Assembly (NCBI GenBank): GCA_023052935.1
Contig: CM041294.1
Span: 24,818,641 to 24,882,640 of the forward strand
Length of the DNA: 64,000 nt
Origin: Piezodorus guildinii
Taxonomy: Eukaryota > Arthropoda > Insecta > Hemiptera > Pentatomidae
Direction of reading: 5' to 3'
The notes under the pieces are model-generated. The model ran no database searches. It was given only the letters and a program-made list of their open reading frames with translations, and was not told the DNA's origin. The position numbers and the translations under genes were made by a program. This document shows, piece after piece, positions 10,748 through 22,576 of this stretch; within the stretch, counting starts at the first letter, position 1, and every line of letters starts with the position of its first letter.

Positions 10748-11226
10748 TACAAAATTTTTATTTTTATTTAAACATATATATTGATATTTACACCTGTATA
10801 ATTATATACAACAAGTAAATGTGATGGATATAGTAATCTGACATGAAATACATGAAGAGATGCCACCCATCGGCAGCACTCTAAAAATATTTAAACTAGA
10901 AGGTCCATCTTCTTTTCAGACGCCTCGGAGGATTATCAGGAAACGAAGAGGATGATAGAATAGAAACTAGTGGATTAGAGTAGAAATGGAGTTTTTCATG
11001 GAATGATTGATATCTGGTTCGGGCTAATTCAGTAACATATGGGATATTAAGGTCTTTATGGATGAGCTTATTCGTGGCAAAGTAAGGAGCATTAAGGATT
11101 TTACGAAAGATTTTGGATTGTAAGGATTGGATACGAGAAGAATTTGATGGTTTAGTAGAGCCCATAGCTCTACTCCTTAAGTCCATATCGGTCTTATGAT
11201 GGTCATATGAATAAATCTTTTGTAAT
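10748..11226 (-). pseudogene. Jockey LINE ORF2 C-terminus, 5'-truncated
   Basis: The minus strand encodes SNSSRIQSLQSKIFRKILN, then LARTRYQSFHEKLHFYSNP and NPPRRLKRRW, as in the intact ORF2, followed by a frameshifted end and the short 3' UTR. Only the last 140 or so codons are present. It is one of two adjacent Jockey fragments in the same orientation. Confidence 0.85.
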
Positions 11227-11637
11227 TAAATGCAAAATTAAAAAAAAAAAAAAATACCTTAAAAGTAAGATGAAGTCGTTGCAGGAACTGATTCACAAGT
11301 ATCAGACATGTAAAAATTAAAGATGCATAGTATAGCTATTCCATTATTCATTGAGCTGTAGTGATTTCATTCATCAGCTTGGGTACAAATAAAAGGAGTT
11401 TTAGGCTTCCAAGGGCAGACGGTTATGTAAATTTTTTTCTTAATCGATTCCTACTTGTCTGTTTCCTTTTGGATGTTCTGTTGTAAAATTTAAATTAAAA
11501 AATCCATACGATCATGCCACAGTACAGTAAAGTTAATTATCATTCCTAAATGTCGTCAATCATCAACTTTGATACTTATATTGTAAAGGTTATTGGAAGG
11601 ATATTTTTGGTCGAATATTATTTAGGCAAAAGAAAGC

Positions 11638-11639
<2 letters not shown>

Positions 11640-11727
<88 letters not shown>

Positions 11728-11745
11728 GTGTGTGTGTGTGTGTGT
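11640..11745. repeat. (TA)n-(GT)n microsatellite
   Basis: About 85 bp of TA dinucleotide followed by about 20 bp of GT dinucleotide. Confidence 0.95.
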
Positions 11746-12329
11746 ATGTAAATAATATCATATTTTTTATATAAATTCAATATAGGAGTTATCAAATAGA
11801 AAGTTTTGATAAAGAACCTATTATTCTCTTATGTAAAGGTTTCTGCATTTATGATTGCCTTAGGAATTTATGGCGTATTCAGAATTTACAATGAATTATT
11901 GTTCAAAGGCAAAAAATGTCAAATTTAAATTATCGAAATAATATATTTTCGATACTTATCCTGTTAATGTATTTTTTTTTTATTCTAATGAGACAAAAAA
12001 AAAAAAAGATTAATTATAAAATACGAGGCATATTTTAGGATTTTTCCTGAATTAATGTTGAAAAAAAATGGCTTTAAATGTTTTAATCGATATAATACTG
12101 ATTGATCGCATTTTATTTTAGTATTTTATTACCATTACCCATCTACAACATCAATGGAAAACTAAAGCCAAATGTCTCAAATAAAAATGTTTATGAGTTT
12201 ATAATTATTATTATTATTTTTTAGGTAATATATGAAAAATTTGCGTCGAATATTTGTATAGATATTTCAAGATTTTTAAAAATACCCGAGGCGTAATAAA
12301 AGGCAAAATAAAGCTTGATCAATATTTGT

Positions 12330-12330
<1 letters not shown>

Positions 12331-12386
<56 letters not shown>
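12331..12386. repeat. (TA)n microsatellite
   Basis: Pure TA dinucleotide for about 55 bp, followed by TTAATTAATTAATAAT. Confidence 0.95.
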
Positions 12387-12389
<3 letters not shown>

Positions 12390-12854
12390 TAATTAATAAT
12401 ACCGTGAACGCAATGAATTCCAAATAGTTGGAATATGTAACAAACTTACACGAATCGTTATTATTTAAATAAATACTTATTTTAGGGGATGATCGTGTCA
12501 AAGTAGAAATGTAAGTAATCATATCACATGATTCTTATTTTGTAATAAAAAAAAATCGTGATAAGCATATAAAGTTTAGTACGAAATACATAAATAATTT
12601 AAAAGAAATTTAAAATAATTTAAAAAACGATAATAAAGATATTAATAATAAAAATTAAAATAAATAATCATTTAAAAAAGTAAGAACGCGTCTACAAGCA
12701 GTAAATTAGCAGTACATATATTACTTACTTAAAAATCAAATAAACGGTGTGTAGTGTCACTGTTAATGATGACGTATAAAAAGTTTGTTTAAAAATAAAA
12801 TAAGTTTTTTTTTTAGATTTCAGTTAACTGTTTATATTATTTTTTGCTTTCTTT

Positions 12855-14290
12855 TGTTTTTACTTTCACTTACCCATATATGAAATATATAGTAAGGAAG
12901 TATTGCGATCGTAAAATATTCGCAATCCAGTTTTCAACGGAAATACATGTTTTAGGGTTCTCTGAATCCAAATAATCAAGTCATGAAAAAAAGTCTGTGT
13001 GTGTGTCCATGGTAAGTTTACCACGAAAACGAATAGTCGTACGGAACTGAAATTTCGTATTTAAGATATCTATAATTATAATAATAATTTATTTATTTAT
13101 TCTGGGACAATTCCCTTTAGAATAATACAATATACAATTATGAGAGAATTACTGTCTTAGAGTAAGATTAAAAATAAAAAATAAATATACAATGAATAAT
13201 AATTAAAAAGAAACCATGAGAGAAATGACAAAAATAAAAAAAAAATATAGAACAGTATATATCTTCGAAAACTAATGGCTGTAAAAATCAGAGATGTATG
13301 ATGGACGGCGGGATCGGATAACTTGATAGAGGAAGGAAGTGAGGAAGTATTTTCCCTTCGAAGAAGGATAGAGCCACTTTAACTCTTCGTAGAATCGAGT
13401 GACAGAGATGTCCCTGGAGATCCCAAAGATGAACGAATGAAGCAATTAAATAACCGTTTTAGTTTTTCTTCAAGACCTCCAGAGACACCCCCATACACCG
13501 CACAGCAATAGTCAAAGTGGGGAAATATCAGGGAGTATATCAGAAGCTTACGGGTTTCAAGAGGAAAGAGGTCACGGAGTCCATTTAATCGCTTTAAAGT
13601 GATGAAGGAGCGGCGGGAGATGTCAGAAATGTGGTTTTTACAGGAGAGGTTTTGGTCGAAGGTAACATCTATACGCCCGAGATGTTACAGCAACCTTTAA
13701 TCAAAATCAGCTAACCAGAAGAACCACTTCATACTTTTTCTCAAAAACGGCTCTAATGATTTTGATTAAAATTGCTTTATCTATGTAAAATTGAATGGAC
13801 TTTTATTAAATGTCGACATTTTAAATTTTGTTCCTCCAAAATACCTTTAATTTTGTACATTCCAAAATATTAAACATATCATCTTAATTGCATTGCATTG
13901 ATTGACGGCTAAATATACAGGCTGGACGAATTTGATGCCCAACTAATGGATAAAAGAGCAAAAGTAATTTTTAATGTAATTTTTGGTTTTTAAATAATAA
14001 GAACAGATTATTTAAATTATATACCGTTGGAAATAGAAAGATTTTAGAAAAAATATTATGTTATTCACAAATTTGTAAAAGTGACGAATAGGGAATAAAC
14101 TTATTACTGATTAACAATTTAATACAGCTATATTATTTAATTTAAATCAAATGTTTCCCATGAAAATGAATACACGTTTTATTAAAATCAACTCAAAATA
14201 TTTTTTCAAATTGAAGTATAGTTAATTGTTTTCAAATTGATTTTAACAGTCGAGGTAAGTGAAAGTCGTGTTTTGCCCGCACCAGATTTT
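12855..14290 (+). repeat. R dispersed repeat interrupted by a LINE
   Basis: The left part begins TTTACTTTCACTTACCC and the right part ends GTAAGTGAAAGTCG then GCACCAGATTTTTT. A LINE fragment (13075-13666) splits it, with ATCTATA on both sides. Removing the insert restores the R sequence seen at 62038. Confidence 0.75.
13075..13666 (-). pseudogene. CR1-like LINE 3' end inserted in R
   Basis: Minus-strand translation gives the C-terminal region of a CR1/Jockey-group reverse transcriptase: NHISDISRRSFITLKRLNGL, then LIFPHFDYCCAVYGG, then (other frame) KGKYFLTSFLYQVIRSRRP. One frameshift separates them. The 3' UTR ends with a small hairpin (GGGAC/GTCCC type), AATAAATAAA and an (AAT)n-like tail. 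The 7-bp direct repeat ATCTATA flanks it at 13068-13074 and 13667-13673, fitting a target-site duplication. 5'-truncated and dead. Confidence 0.8.
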
Positions 14291-14921
14291 TTACTCTAAA
14301 TAGGTTTTGTATATGAACGACCTGACGTGCCATTTCAAGTACTTCAAAAAATGTATTTTCTATGTTAACTCTTAAAATTCATAACTCAATAAAGACAGTT
14401 CTTCTGAAAAAAAGGTAATTTCAATTCGATAAGTGGTTTTTTATTCATTATAAATTATTGAAAACTTTTATATAATATTAGAAATCTAATAAATATTATC
14501 CGAATGTTTGCAGAGTAAATGACATTTCTTCCATGTTTATATGAAATGGTAATAGGGTTCGTTATCGATGGAGTGAGCATTAGCCTAATGAGCAAGTTCT
14601 AATCCCGAAGGCAGGCAGATGATCACTCCACAGTTCTCTGTAATGAGGAGATCATCTCCTCGACTTCCGTTCTTGGAGGTATCTCATTAACTTTTTAACC
14701 TTGTTTGAATAAAGATAAGTTCTACCTTAATGAAGTCGAAAGGAAATTCCAGCTTGTGTATGAACAAGCAAGAAACGCTATGAGATTATCTCTAGTTAAA
14801 ATGCTTAAGAACCTTGAGTCTTCTATTGTTTCGTATTGGATTTGGCAGGTTTTAGAAAAATTTAATAATTTGACATTTATTACTCAGATCACCGTATATA
14901 AAAAGAACATTTAATTTGTTA
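14291..14921. other. no gene recognised
   Basis: AT-rich. The 69-codon plus frame at 14705-14914 has no known domain. An imperfect inverted pair (GATCACTCC..GGAGATCATC) lies near 14630. Confidence 0.4.
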
Positions 14922-15555
14922 TAATAATAATTTCTTTATTTATTCTGGGACAAGTCCCTTTAGAATAGAAGAAGAAGATTTATTTATTTACATAATATTT
15001 ACAATTTACACTCAATACAAACATGTTTGGTTTCATGATTTCAGTAGACCTTTTTTCATGATAACAGAGTTTCAATCATCCTTTGAATTTACAAATGATT
15101 ATACAATATTTTGTTTAAGACAGTAGGAAAAGTAACATGAAAAAAAAAAAACTACACAATATAAATTACAATATTAGTTTAATAGCACATGTTTGGTTCT
15201 TTTGTGTGTGTAGCGCTTTAGTGATGTTTTGTTGTAATTACCAATTTCTAGTTTTAATGGGTTTTCAGAAGCTGTGGTTTTATCAAAATAGTTTTTGGTT
15301 ACTGTGTAGATATACTGTTTTAATGCTGGGAGATTTAGTTCAAAGAGCATTTTTGAAATTTTAGTATATCCTGGGTAGTTGTTAATGATTCGCATACATG
15401 TATTTTGTATTGCATGTACCAATTTTTTTATAATTGGTATTGCAAGTCGAGCTCCAGACGGGCGATGCATAACATATCTGGGCACGTATGACTGTTTCCC
15501 TTTAGAATAATGCAATATACAATTATGAGAGAATTACTGTCTTAGAGTAAGATAA
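14922..15555 (-). mobile_element. CR1-like LINE 3' UTR split by another LINE
   Basis: The outer parts (14922-14967 and 15510-15555) together match the 3' end of the 13075 LINE: GGGACAAGTCCC hairpin, then ATTATGAGAGAATTACTGTC. They are separated by the LINE at 14968-15496, with TCCCTTTAGAATA repeated at 14955-14967 and 15497-15509. Confidence 0.75.
14968..15496 (-). pseudogene. LINE ORF2 C-terminus (Jockey group), nested
   Basis: The minus strand carries an open frame of about 100 codons resembling the C-terminal end of Jockey-group LINE proteins: RPSGARLAIPIIKKLVHAIQ, then IINNYPGYTKISKML, LPALKQYIYTVTKNYFDK and a lysine/histidine-rich end. It is 5'-truncated. A 3' UTR of about 190 bp ends in AAATAAATAAATCTTCTTC. 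The 13-bp direct repeat on both sides is a convincing target-site duplication, so this copy landed in an older LINE 3' end. The frame is intact, suggesting a fairly recent insertion. Confidence 0.8.
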
Positions 15556-15589
15556 AAAAAAAAAAAAGAAGGAAATATAATGAAAATAA

Positions 15590-15640
15590 TTTTTATTCTG
15601 GGACAGCTAGTCCCCTAAGAATAATATAAATGTACATTAA
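15590..15640 (-). mobile_element. LINE 3'-end fragment with terminal hairpin
   Basis: It contains the palindrome GGGACAGCTAGTCCC followed on the minus strand by AGAATAAAAA, the conserved 3' end seen at 13085 and 14940. Confidence 0.6.
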
Positions 15641-15684
15641 AGTATTAATCTTCTGGCTATTACGTCTACAAAATACACATGATA

Positions 15685-15829
15685 GGGGTACTCACTAAGT
15701 TTGCTATAGCATGCTATTTGTGTTATTTTGCTAAACCCGTCAAGTGTCTACAGTTATTTCCTGTATAAAATTGATGGGTTTAGCACAATAGCACAAATAG
15801 CATGCTATAGCAAACGTAGTGAGTACCCC
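15685..15829. mobile_element. 145-bp palindromic MITE, TA flanks
   Basis: The two ends are near-perfect inverted repeats of about 60 bp (GGGGTACTCACTAAGTTTGC on the left), with a loop of about 25 bp. TA precedes and follows the element (15683-15684, 15830-15831), as for Tc1/mariner-type or other TA-targeting elements. No coding capacity. Confidence 0.85.
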
Positions 15830-16049
15830 TAATATAAAAAATTATACTGCATATTATGAATTAAAAAAATGCATACACACACTTAAACACACGCATATAT
15901 ATGTAAAAAGGTAATATTACAACCGTATAATTAATAAAAGAAATAAAATGAACTGAAACATTGAATAATAAAAAATTGATATTCAAGGAGATGGATAAAT
16001 AGTTAATGCTTGAAGGAAGTTAATGATTAGGATGTACGAATAGGAAGGC

Positions 16050-16150
16050 ATAACTAAGGATTTTTTACTCCCATTAAAAAATCCTAGGGCTACCTGCGGG
16101 TTTGAACCCGGGACCTTTGGCATAGGAGGCTGTTATGCTAACCACCCTGC
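16050..16150 (-). mobile_element. tRNA-derived SINE (family B), head only
   Basis: On the minus strand the segment reads as a tRNA-like head with B-box-like GGGTTCAAACCCGCAGGTAG near 16090-16110, followed by the AATGGGAGTAAAAAATCC block. It is the same as in the fuller copy at 41975-42245. The tail is missing. Confidence 0.7.
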
Positions 16151-16727
16151 TGAAGGCCAGAAACTTAAAACCAAATAATTACGAATTCGTGTCTCGGTGT
16201 GGTGGGGATTTCGTCTCGGCATATACCCCGTGGCCTCACCCCTGGCGATAGGAACCCCAGGATAGCCTTCAAAGGCGAGATAGAAGTGGAAAAAAATATA
16301 TATCGGACATGAAGCTACACGACTAAACCCACTCACTGCATTATAGTAATAATAATTCCTAATTTACGAAAGTTTGTTTTCGTTATTGCACTTGAGCCTC
16401 AACATGCCAGTGGTTTACCTCCGAGCCTGGATAACCATAGGAGACTGTAGTGAGTACAACGAAAGGACTGTTGTTGATTGTTTACAGGTTTTATCGTCTA
16501 TATTATGGCCATGAGATGGTGTATAAACTACGCACCCTTGTCCGATTATCTCCCATTCTTATTGGGACATTAAACTGAAAATTTAAATTGGGTATTCTTC
16601 AGATAAGACACGACTTTTTTTCGATTTGTGTGATTCTGAGTTTTTCATCTTTCGCGGAGAGCTATTTAGATTTACTCCTCAATATATTATTAATTGTTGG
16701 GATTAATATTTATATTATCTCCTATTA
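16151..16727. other. no gene recognised
   Basis: 16195-16290 is GC-richer than its surroundings (GGTGTGGTGGGG, CCTCACCCC) but has no recognisable frame. Confidence 0.35.
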
Positions 16728-16734
16728 CACAGGA

Positions 16735-16985
16735 TGCCGCCCTCTACCTCCGGACTTTTGCCCAAGACACCTGTACTCATACCTGAACCCCTACTTCAAA
16801 CACCTTACCTACAAGAAGTACTTGGACATTATGGGTACTAAGTGATCCGCATGTCCCTTCATTTCATCTCTGCCGCCTTTCCTCCATCCTCTCTATTTTT
16901 CCTTCATATATATGTACCCTCCAAGTCCTAGGGCCGGAGCACTCCGGTTAAGATGTTCATAATATAAAGTTGTAATATATTATAT
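16735..16985 (+). other. possible terminal exon or retroelement 3' end
   Basis: A pyrimidine-rich tract ending in TATTACACAG (about 16724-16733) resembles a 3' splice site. It is followed by GC-richer sequence with a frame reading PPSTSGLLPKTPVLIPEP, then LLQTPYLQEVLGHYGY and a stop at about 16843. Downstream are a C/T-rich UTR and a small hairpin (GGAGCACTCC). The composition differs from the neighbours, but no family is recognised. It could equally be the 3' end of an unknown retroelement. Confidence 0.2.
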
Positions 16986-17849
16986 TAGTCAGAAGTTTAT
17001 GTTTCTATTTTCATTGTGGATAAATATACAAAAGTGTTATTTGGTAACTACAGTAAAATCTATTGTGGTTCACTATTCAGAGAGTTGTTTTTTTAAAGTG
17101 GATTCGATTAGTTTCTTTTCACGAAATTAGTCCAGTTTTAATAGATATAATTAAATGAAAAAAGAAAAGAAAGAAATATTGGAAAGTAAACAAACATTTT
17201 GATAGGAAGATGGGAGAAGGCAGGGAAGAGACGAATAGCCCCCTAATCGGCGAACGTGTCCTCATTTACAAGCTCTCCCCCGGAGAACGCTAGCCGTAAT
17301 GACCGCTCATCCGGGCCTCCTGTCCGCGGCCTCCTCGATTATTTTTAACTGCAACACCATTTTAATTATACACTTCTTCCTCTTGATGGTTTTTAAAAAT
17401 AGCCTGGGTCATTGACCTTGAAGCGCACTCCCAAGGAGGCCATCTTCTTCCGCTCGACCTCACGGAAATGCAAGAGTCACCCTGCGGTAACCCAAGCGGG
17501 CCTAACCGGTTCTAGGCCTTATGCCTTCGCTCAATGGATTTCCTATCCGGTGCTTTCACTATTATTGTTATTACATACATATATTTACGTATATTTTTCC
17601 AATTTTCAAATGACCCCAACTGATTTGCAAATTTCATTAAAAATCAGTAAATGGAGCAGAGAGCAACAATTATTAATTATATTTTATTTTTTATCGTATT
17701 TAAAGATGTATGAATTTTATTTCACACATTTTCATAAGCATTATAAATTTATATCCCACTGTATTTATGAACATATTTTTTTATTCTTATCTAATTTGTT
17801 TTGTTTGTTTTTATAAATTATTATAAGAAGCTACCTATTGATTTATAAC
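16986..17849. other. spacer with a GC-rich island at 17215-17545
   Basis: No gene recognised. 17215-17545 is GC-rich relative to the window (for example CTCCCCCGGAGAACGC and CGGGCCTCCTGTCCGCGGCC). Frames through it carry no known domain. Confidence 0.4.
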
Positions 17850-17851
17850 TA

Positions 17852-18654
17852 TTGGGTTGTGTCAAATTAAATGTCCGTTTTCATGGTAAAGGATTTTTAA
17901 TAAAAATACGATATGAAAACATGACAATTTTATTCGAAGTATTTACTTTCTTTTTCTACACATTTTTCCCAACGTGACGTCAACTTTTTTATCCCCGAAC
18001 TGAAAACTCTGAGCTTTGAAGTGAAACAAAATCTGAAAACGCACTTTTCACTTGATCATCATTTTCAAAAAGTTTTCCGTTGACGAAGTTGTCTAAATTC
18101 CTGAACAGGTGGTAATCTGTTGGAGACAAGTCGGGAGAATATGGTGGGTGCGGAAGAACTTCGTAGCACAGTTCTTTCAATTTATATAACGTGTCCGGAA
18201 ACGGTAGATGCACTTGTATTTAGTTGTGCTGAGAGTCCTTTAACTGTTTGGTAAGGGTTTCCTTCTTCTGTATGTTTGAGGACATTGTTGTCTATTACGG
18301 ACGGAGGTTTTCCTCAGGGCAAGTTTTCCAAGTCGGTATCCCCAGCTGAAAACATTAACACTCCCTTCCCCAAAAGCCTTGCAAATATTTCTAGCGGCCT
18401 CAGCTGCCGAATGTCCTAGTTTAAACTCGTACAAATATATTACTCTAAAATCGCGTGTTTCTATGTTCTTATTTGGAGGTATACTAAAAAGTGGGCAATT
18501 GATTGGGAAGCTAATGTTTGTAATACAAAGGTAGAGGATTAGTAACTGTTTACTTTAAATATGTAAACATTCGTAAGAAAACAACAGAGACCTGCAAAAT
18601 CCTTTTTGTATTTCAGAAACTATAAAAACGGACATTTCATGTGAAACAACCCAA
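17852..18654 (-). mobile_element. mariner element, both ends kept, centre deleted
   Basis: Terminal inverted repeats of about 30 bp bound the element. The left starts TTGGGTTGTGTCAAATTAAA and the right ends GTGAAACAACCCAA. TA lies on both sides (17850-17851, 18655-18656). Minus-strand frames give the N-terminal HTH half (EFKLGHSAAEAARNICKAFG) and, after a deletion, the C-terminal part with HPPYSPDLSPTDYHLFRNL, which contains the third catalytic Asp of a DD34D transposase. The region with the first two Asp residues and a 24-bp piece of the HTH part are gone. At 803 bp against the usual 1.2-1.3 kb it cannot make transposase, but could be moved by one. Confidence 0.9.
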
Positions 18655-18714
18655 TATTATTTATTTTCTTTGTCATTTCTGTTGTTTTTTTGTTTGTGTT
18701 TTTACTCTAACACA

Positions 18715-18800
18715 CTGAAGTTCTAATTTAATTTTTCTGTAATATTATTCTGAAGTGACTTGTCCCAGAATGAATAAAGAATTCATTGTTATCACTATTT
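18715..18800 (+). mobile_element. LINE 3' end with terminal hairpin
   Basis: It ends GACTTGTCCCAGAATGAATAAA, the 3' terminus shared with the CR1-like LINE at 13075 (opposite strand). Confidence 0.55.
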
Positions 18801-19504
18801 TTATATTTAGAATAAAAAATGATTTTTTTCTAGGACTTAGTCCGTTAAAGAATATAACATAAATGTTACAAATAAAGATGCATATCTGGCCCAAATACAT
18901 TAAATATATTTAATTTTTTACAAACTTAATTATTTACTGGGGCAAAGGAGGTAGAGAAAGAAATTATAAAAATAACATAAAATAAAATTATAATTCAGGG
19001 TCATATAGACTACCGGTAGAAGTAAAAAAAAAAATTATATTCGCTCTTTGCACTGTATTTCGTTGGAAAGAAAAGTACGTTTGTAAAAGCAAATCATATT
19101 GAGAATGCATGTTTTGCTGTTATTGTTTCATTTAATTCTAAAACGTCATCGTCTTGAATTTCCCCATGGTAATCTGAATGTGACTGAAGACTGTATGAGT
19201 TGGTAGTACTGATAGGATCTTTTTTTTGATGGACCTGCCTTCTGTACCTTGAAAGTTAATATCGATATCCTATCTGCAGTGGACAGGTATACACAGGCTA
19301 CTGCGCATGTGCCAGTCTAACGCAAACCGTCACCATGGTAACGAAATCGAAGCTTTTACCCATGCGAAAAATCGAATAACGCGCGTAAAGTAGTTTTCAC
19401 TTTAATAAATACAACATAATGAATATTTAAAAACAACGACGTTTGAACAAAAGAAAGCAAGATATTCAGTCATTATAATGATGGAGTGAATTTAATCAAA
19501 AATG
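18801..19504. other. no gene recognised
   Basis: 18825-18880 may be another minus-strand LINE 3' end (CTAGGACTTAGTCC). The rest is AT-rich unique sequence. Confidence 0.35.
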
Positions 19505-19760
19505 TAATTTAAAATTTACAAATAACAAGCGTCTGTTGGGATAATATATATTGGATATAAAGTATATTGGAAGGAATAGATTTCCAGAATTCAGTGAAAC
19601 GGGCAAGGAACGATCGGTCGAATGCTTTAGTTCTGTGGAATGGGATGTAAAGGTCGGATCGGCGCGATTGTATTATATTAACTATTAGATTATAGTTATT
19701 ATTAGTTCTGATGACTTCGCCTACCAATTTAATCTCTTTTCTGACAAACAATATGCGAAT
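19505..19760 (-). pseudogene. LINE C-terminal fragment
   Basis: The minus-strand frame (19751 to 19509, 80 codons) contains SRRSDLYIPFHRTKAFDRSF followed by LARFTEFWKSIPSNI. The pattern of arginine-rich start, hydrophobic residue, P-x-x-R-T, S-F and W-x-x-(L/I)-P is the common C-terminal signature of CR1/Jockey/R1-group LINE proteins. Upstream sequence is lost. The clade is not certain. Confidence 0.55.
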
Positions 19761-21395
19761 TTGTATAAATGAATCTGAATTAGGATATATTTCTATCAGA
19801 TTAGTTATTATTGTCCTTTAATGTTCACATCAATAACTTAATTGTTTATTATTTATCCACTCAAAAATAGTTTGGCAACAAAAGAAAGTGGAATTATTTC
19901 ACGACAGATCGCTCCCTGGAAATTTACCTAACATGTAACTATTATCACCGTATAAAATTCACTATATTATAAATTCTGCTGTTTGGGTTAGTCGGAGTAA
20001 TACTTTATAACACGATGAGTTCGATTCCATTGTCAATCACTGATCGCGAGGATTAGTGACGTTAAAATCAAAGTAAAGTTTTGATCATATCAGAAAACTA
20101 AATTATTTTTTGTAAAAAATGAATGATGAAATATGTGCAAATAAGTGATTTTTTTTTCTAAAAAAAAATGTATATACATGTCGTTTATATTTCCTTGCTG
20201 GTTAAATGATTAATTATAAAAAATCTCTTTAAATTTAAGGCAAATCGAAGTATGTTTTCACTGCGAAACAAGCTGCTTTCTGATGAAAGCATGGAGATCG
20301 CTGGATTAGAATGAAACAACCGGATACCCGTAAGCACGTTGTTTAGGCAGATTTCGGAAGAACATAATTGAACCACGCGTTGGTTATTACACCCAAACGT
20401 CGTCTAACAAACAATAAACTGACACACAAAATCGTTTACTGAAGATTTTTATTTCTCATCACACATCCTATCAAGTGACCAAATCAATTATTTGTTTTTC
20501 TTTTTTTTTTTTTTTTTGCGTTCTGCAGTATTGGTCTACCTGAATCTATTACATAAAGATGTCTTGTATCTTTTACCATTGATTTTAACTAAATAAATAG
20601 TCTATTTTTTCAGAAATATTATGTCATGGAGTCTTAATCAATCAAACTTTTTTCTTGATTCTTAATTGTTTATTGCAAAATATTTTTTTAACAATTACAA
20701 ACGTTCTTTACGGTACGCAACGCCAGCAACTTTTTTTGAAAATACTTGTTTGTTTTTTATTTTTTGGTAATTATGATTGATCCTCTCTCTTCCTCGTCTC
20801 AGAATAAATATAATTATTCGAAAGTTAATTTAAAGGCTAACTTTATAGAACTTGATTTTGAATTTTCAGTCAAGTTTTACTACAAGGCTGTGTATACATT
20901 TTTTCGCATCGGAGAATTTAAAGGTTGTAAATTGTTGACTATCTCGTGATCTTTAGCTTTAGTCTCATCACTGACGCCTGAGTGCGCGAAGTTTGATCTT
21001 ATCTAGATCCCTATTCCCTCCTCGCTAAATAATTGCGGACAATTAAGAGTTTAGTTGCGCAAGAAGCCATTAGCTTGTCCTGCCATTAAAATCGCAGGAC
21101 GGAATTTGTTATTGGTAGGAAGTGGAAAAATCCCTCATAAAAAGATTTGGGTCATTGCGAAGCGGCTGTACCCTTGACCGTTGGGGCGTTGCCCTCAGTC
21201 CAACAGGAGATTCGTTCACCGCAAAGGATTCTATTATTCAGTGAGCGGTGTGCTACCTCCAAATCAGGATCAGGGTTGTTATAATCCTGTGTGAATTTCT
21301 TAAAAAAGATACCGTTCTTGTTCCTTTTCGTGAAAAATAAGTGATGACATGGATTTTATTAATTGGAATCAATTATCGCTCCTCCGTACAAAACT
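19761..21395. other. no gene recognised
   Basis: AT-rich, with a T-tract at 20501-20517. 20960-21300 is GC-richer but lacks a recognisable frame or RNA fold. Confidence 0.4.
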
Positions 21396-21399
21396 GGTT

Positions 21400-22065
21400 T
21401 TAGAAATGGAAGTTAATAATTAACCATGACAAGTCACAACATGTTACATTTACCCTCAGTCACGGAACCTGCCCTCCAGTTTATATAGAAAATCACCTGA
21501 TATCACAATCAAATAATGTTACGTACCTAGGACTTATCTTTGACAAATGATCGATATGTAATCCACACATCAAGACAAAAAGAAAAACGCTAAACTTTCC
21601 ACTAAGACTATTATATTCGATAAATTCTAAATTATCTAAGACCTATACGGACATACGCTTGCTAAATATATGGTGTTAAAAAGACACACATATGAAAAAT
21701 ACTGGCGACGAACTCACCATCGTATGTTTCAATCGAAACCTTTCATACTTACTCATATATTCCAACTACGACAAACCACATTCGATTGACTTACAAACGA
21801 TTTCACGAAAAACTAAATGGCCACATAAACAAGCATGTGCAAAACATGGCTTCTAATGACATACCATTTGTAATTTGGCTTAGAATGAAAACGAGTTGGA
21901 TGAGGGACCTCCTAGCCTAAAGCAGTTGTTTCTTTTTGAATATGAGGAGAGTGCAGCACTGGGTGCTGTCTCCCTCATGCCTGGCCATGCTATGTTTATC
22001 AAATAAAACTAGCTTATTTACTGATTGTAATTTATACAGGTGCAAATAAAATTAATGAGTTAAAA
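21400..22065 (+). pseudogene. degenerate Jockey-like LINE ORF2 3' end
   Basis: Plus-strand translation in shifting frames gives HDKSQHVTFTL, then SNNVTYLGLIFDK, then PHIKTKRK. This is the segment just after the YADD motif in Jockey-type reverse transcriptases (compare NKSNQITFTL and YLGLHLDK in the intact ORF2). It runs through a decayed C-terminus to a 3' UTR with GCAGCACTGGGTGCTGTCTC and an AATAAAA end. Many stops. It is another subfamily from the 29264 element. Confidence 0.7.
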
Positions 22066-22215
22066 AAAAAAATGATCACTCCTCTTTCAAAATCTCATTG
22101 ATTTATCATGTGAAAGTTAAAATATTTTTGTTTTAATCAATTGGTTTGCAGTCCATTTAATTGTACTAGTGATGAATTCATTCACTTCGTAGTTTATTTC
22201 GTGATTAGTAGAAAG

Positions 22216-22576
22216 TATGGGTGGGCATAAGCGAATGACGATTATCGGAACATTCGATTATTTCAATTATTCGAATCAATCGATTATCGGATTAATCGGT
22301 TTGGAGAAACTAATGATCATCCGAACTGAATTGTTCAACGATAATCGAGGGATTATAAGGAGTTGGGATAATCGAACGAGATTTTTTTTTTTCATCACAT
22401 AAATTATGTAATATTTGCACTTAGGCTCAGCCCGCTCAGCCATTATAAAGACGGGAATTGAGGCATATCATCTCTCAGAATCCATACTAATCATTCGATC
22501 ATGAAATCATTCGATTATTTAAATCATCGAAGTCCGATCATCCGTTATGACGATCATTCGATTATGTCCACCCCTA
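22216..22576. mobile_element. hAT-type MITE with 8-bp target duplication
   Basis: The ends are inverted: TATGGGTGGGCATAA on the left, TTATGTCCACCCCTA on the right. GTAGAAAG is duplicated exactly at 22208-22215 and 22577-22584, the 8-bp duplication typical of hAT elements. Both arms contain many copies of ATTCGATTAT-like motifs, which could be transposase binding sites. No transposase is encoded. Confidence 0.88.

Larger units (their letters stand above)
11227..12854. other. AT-rich spacer with two microsatellites
   Basis: No gene recognised. Contains (TA)n/(GT)n at 11640-11745 and (TA)n at 12331-12386. The rest is AT-rich unique sequence with many A and T runs. Confidence 0.6.
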
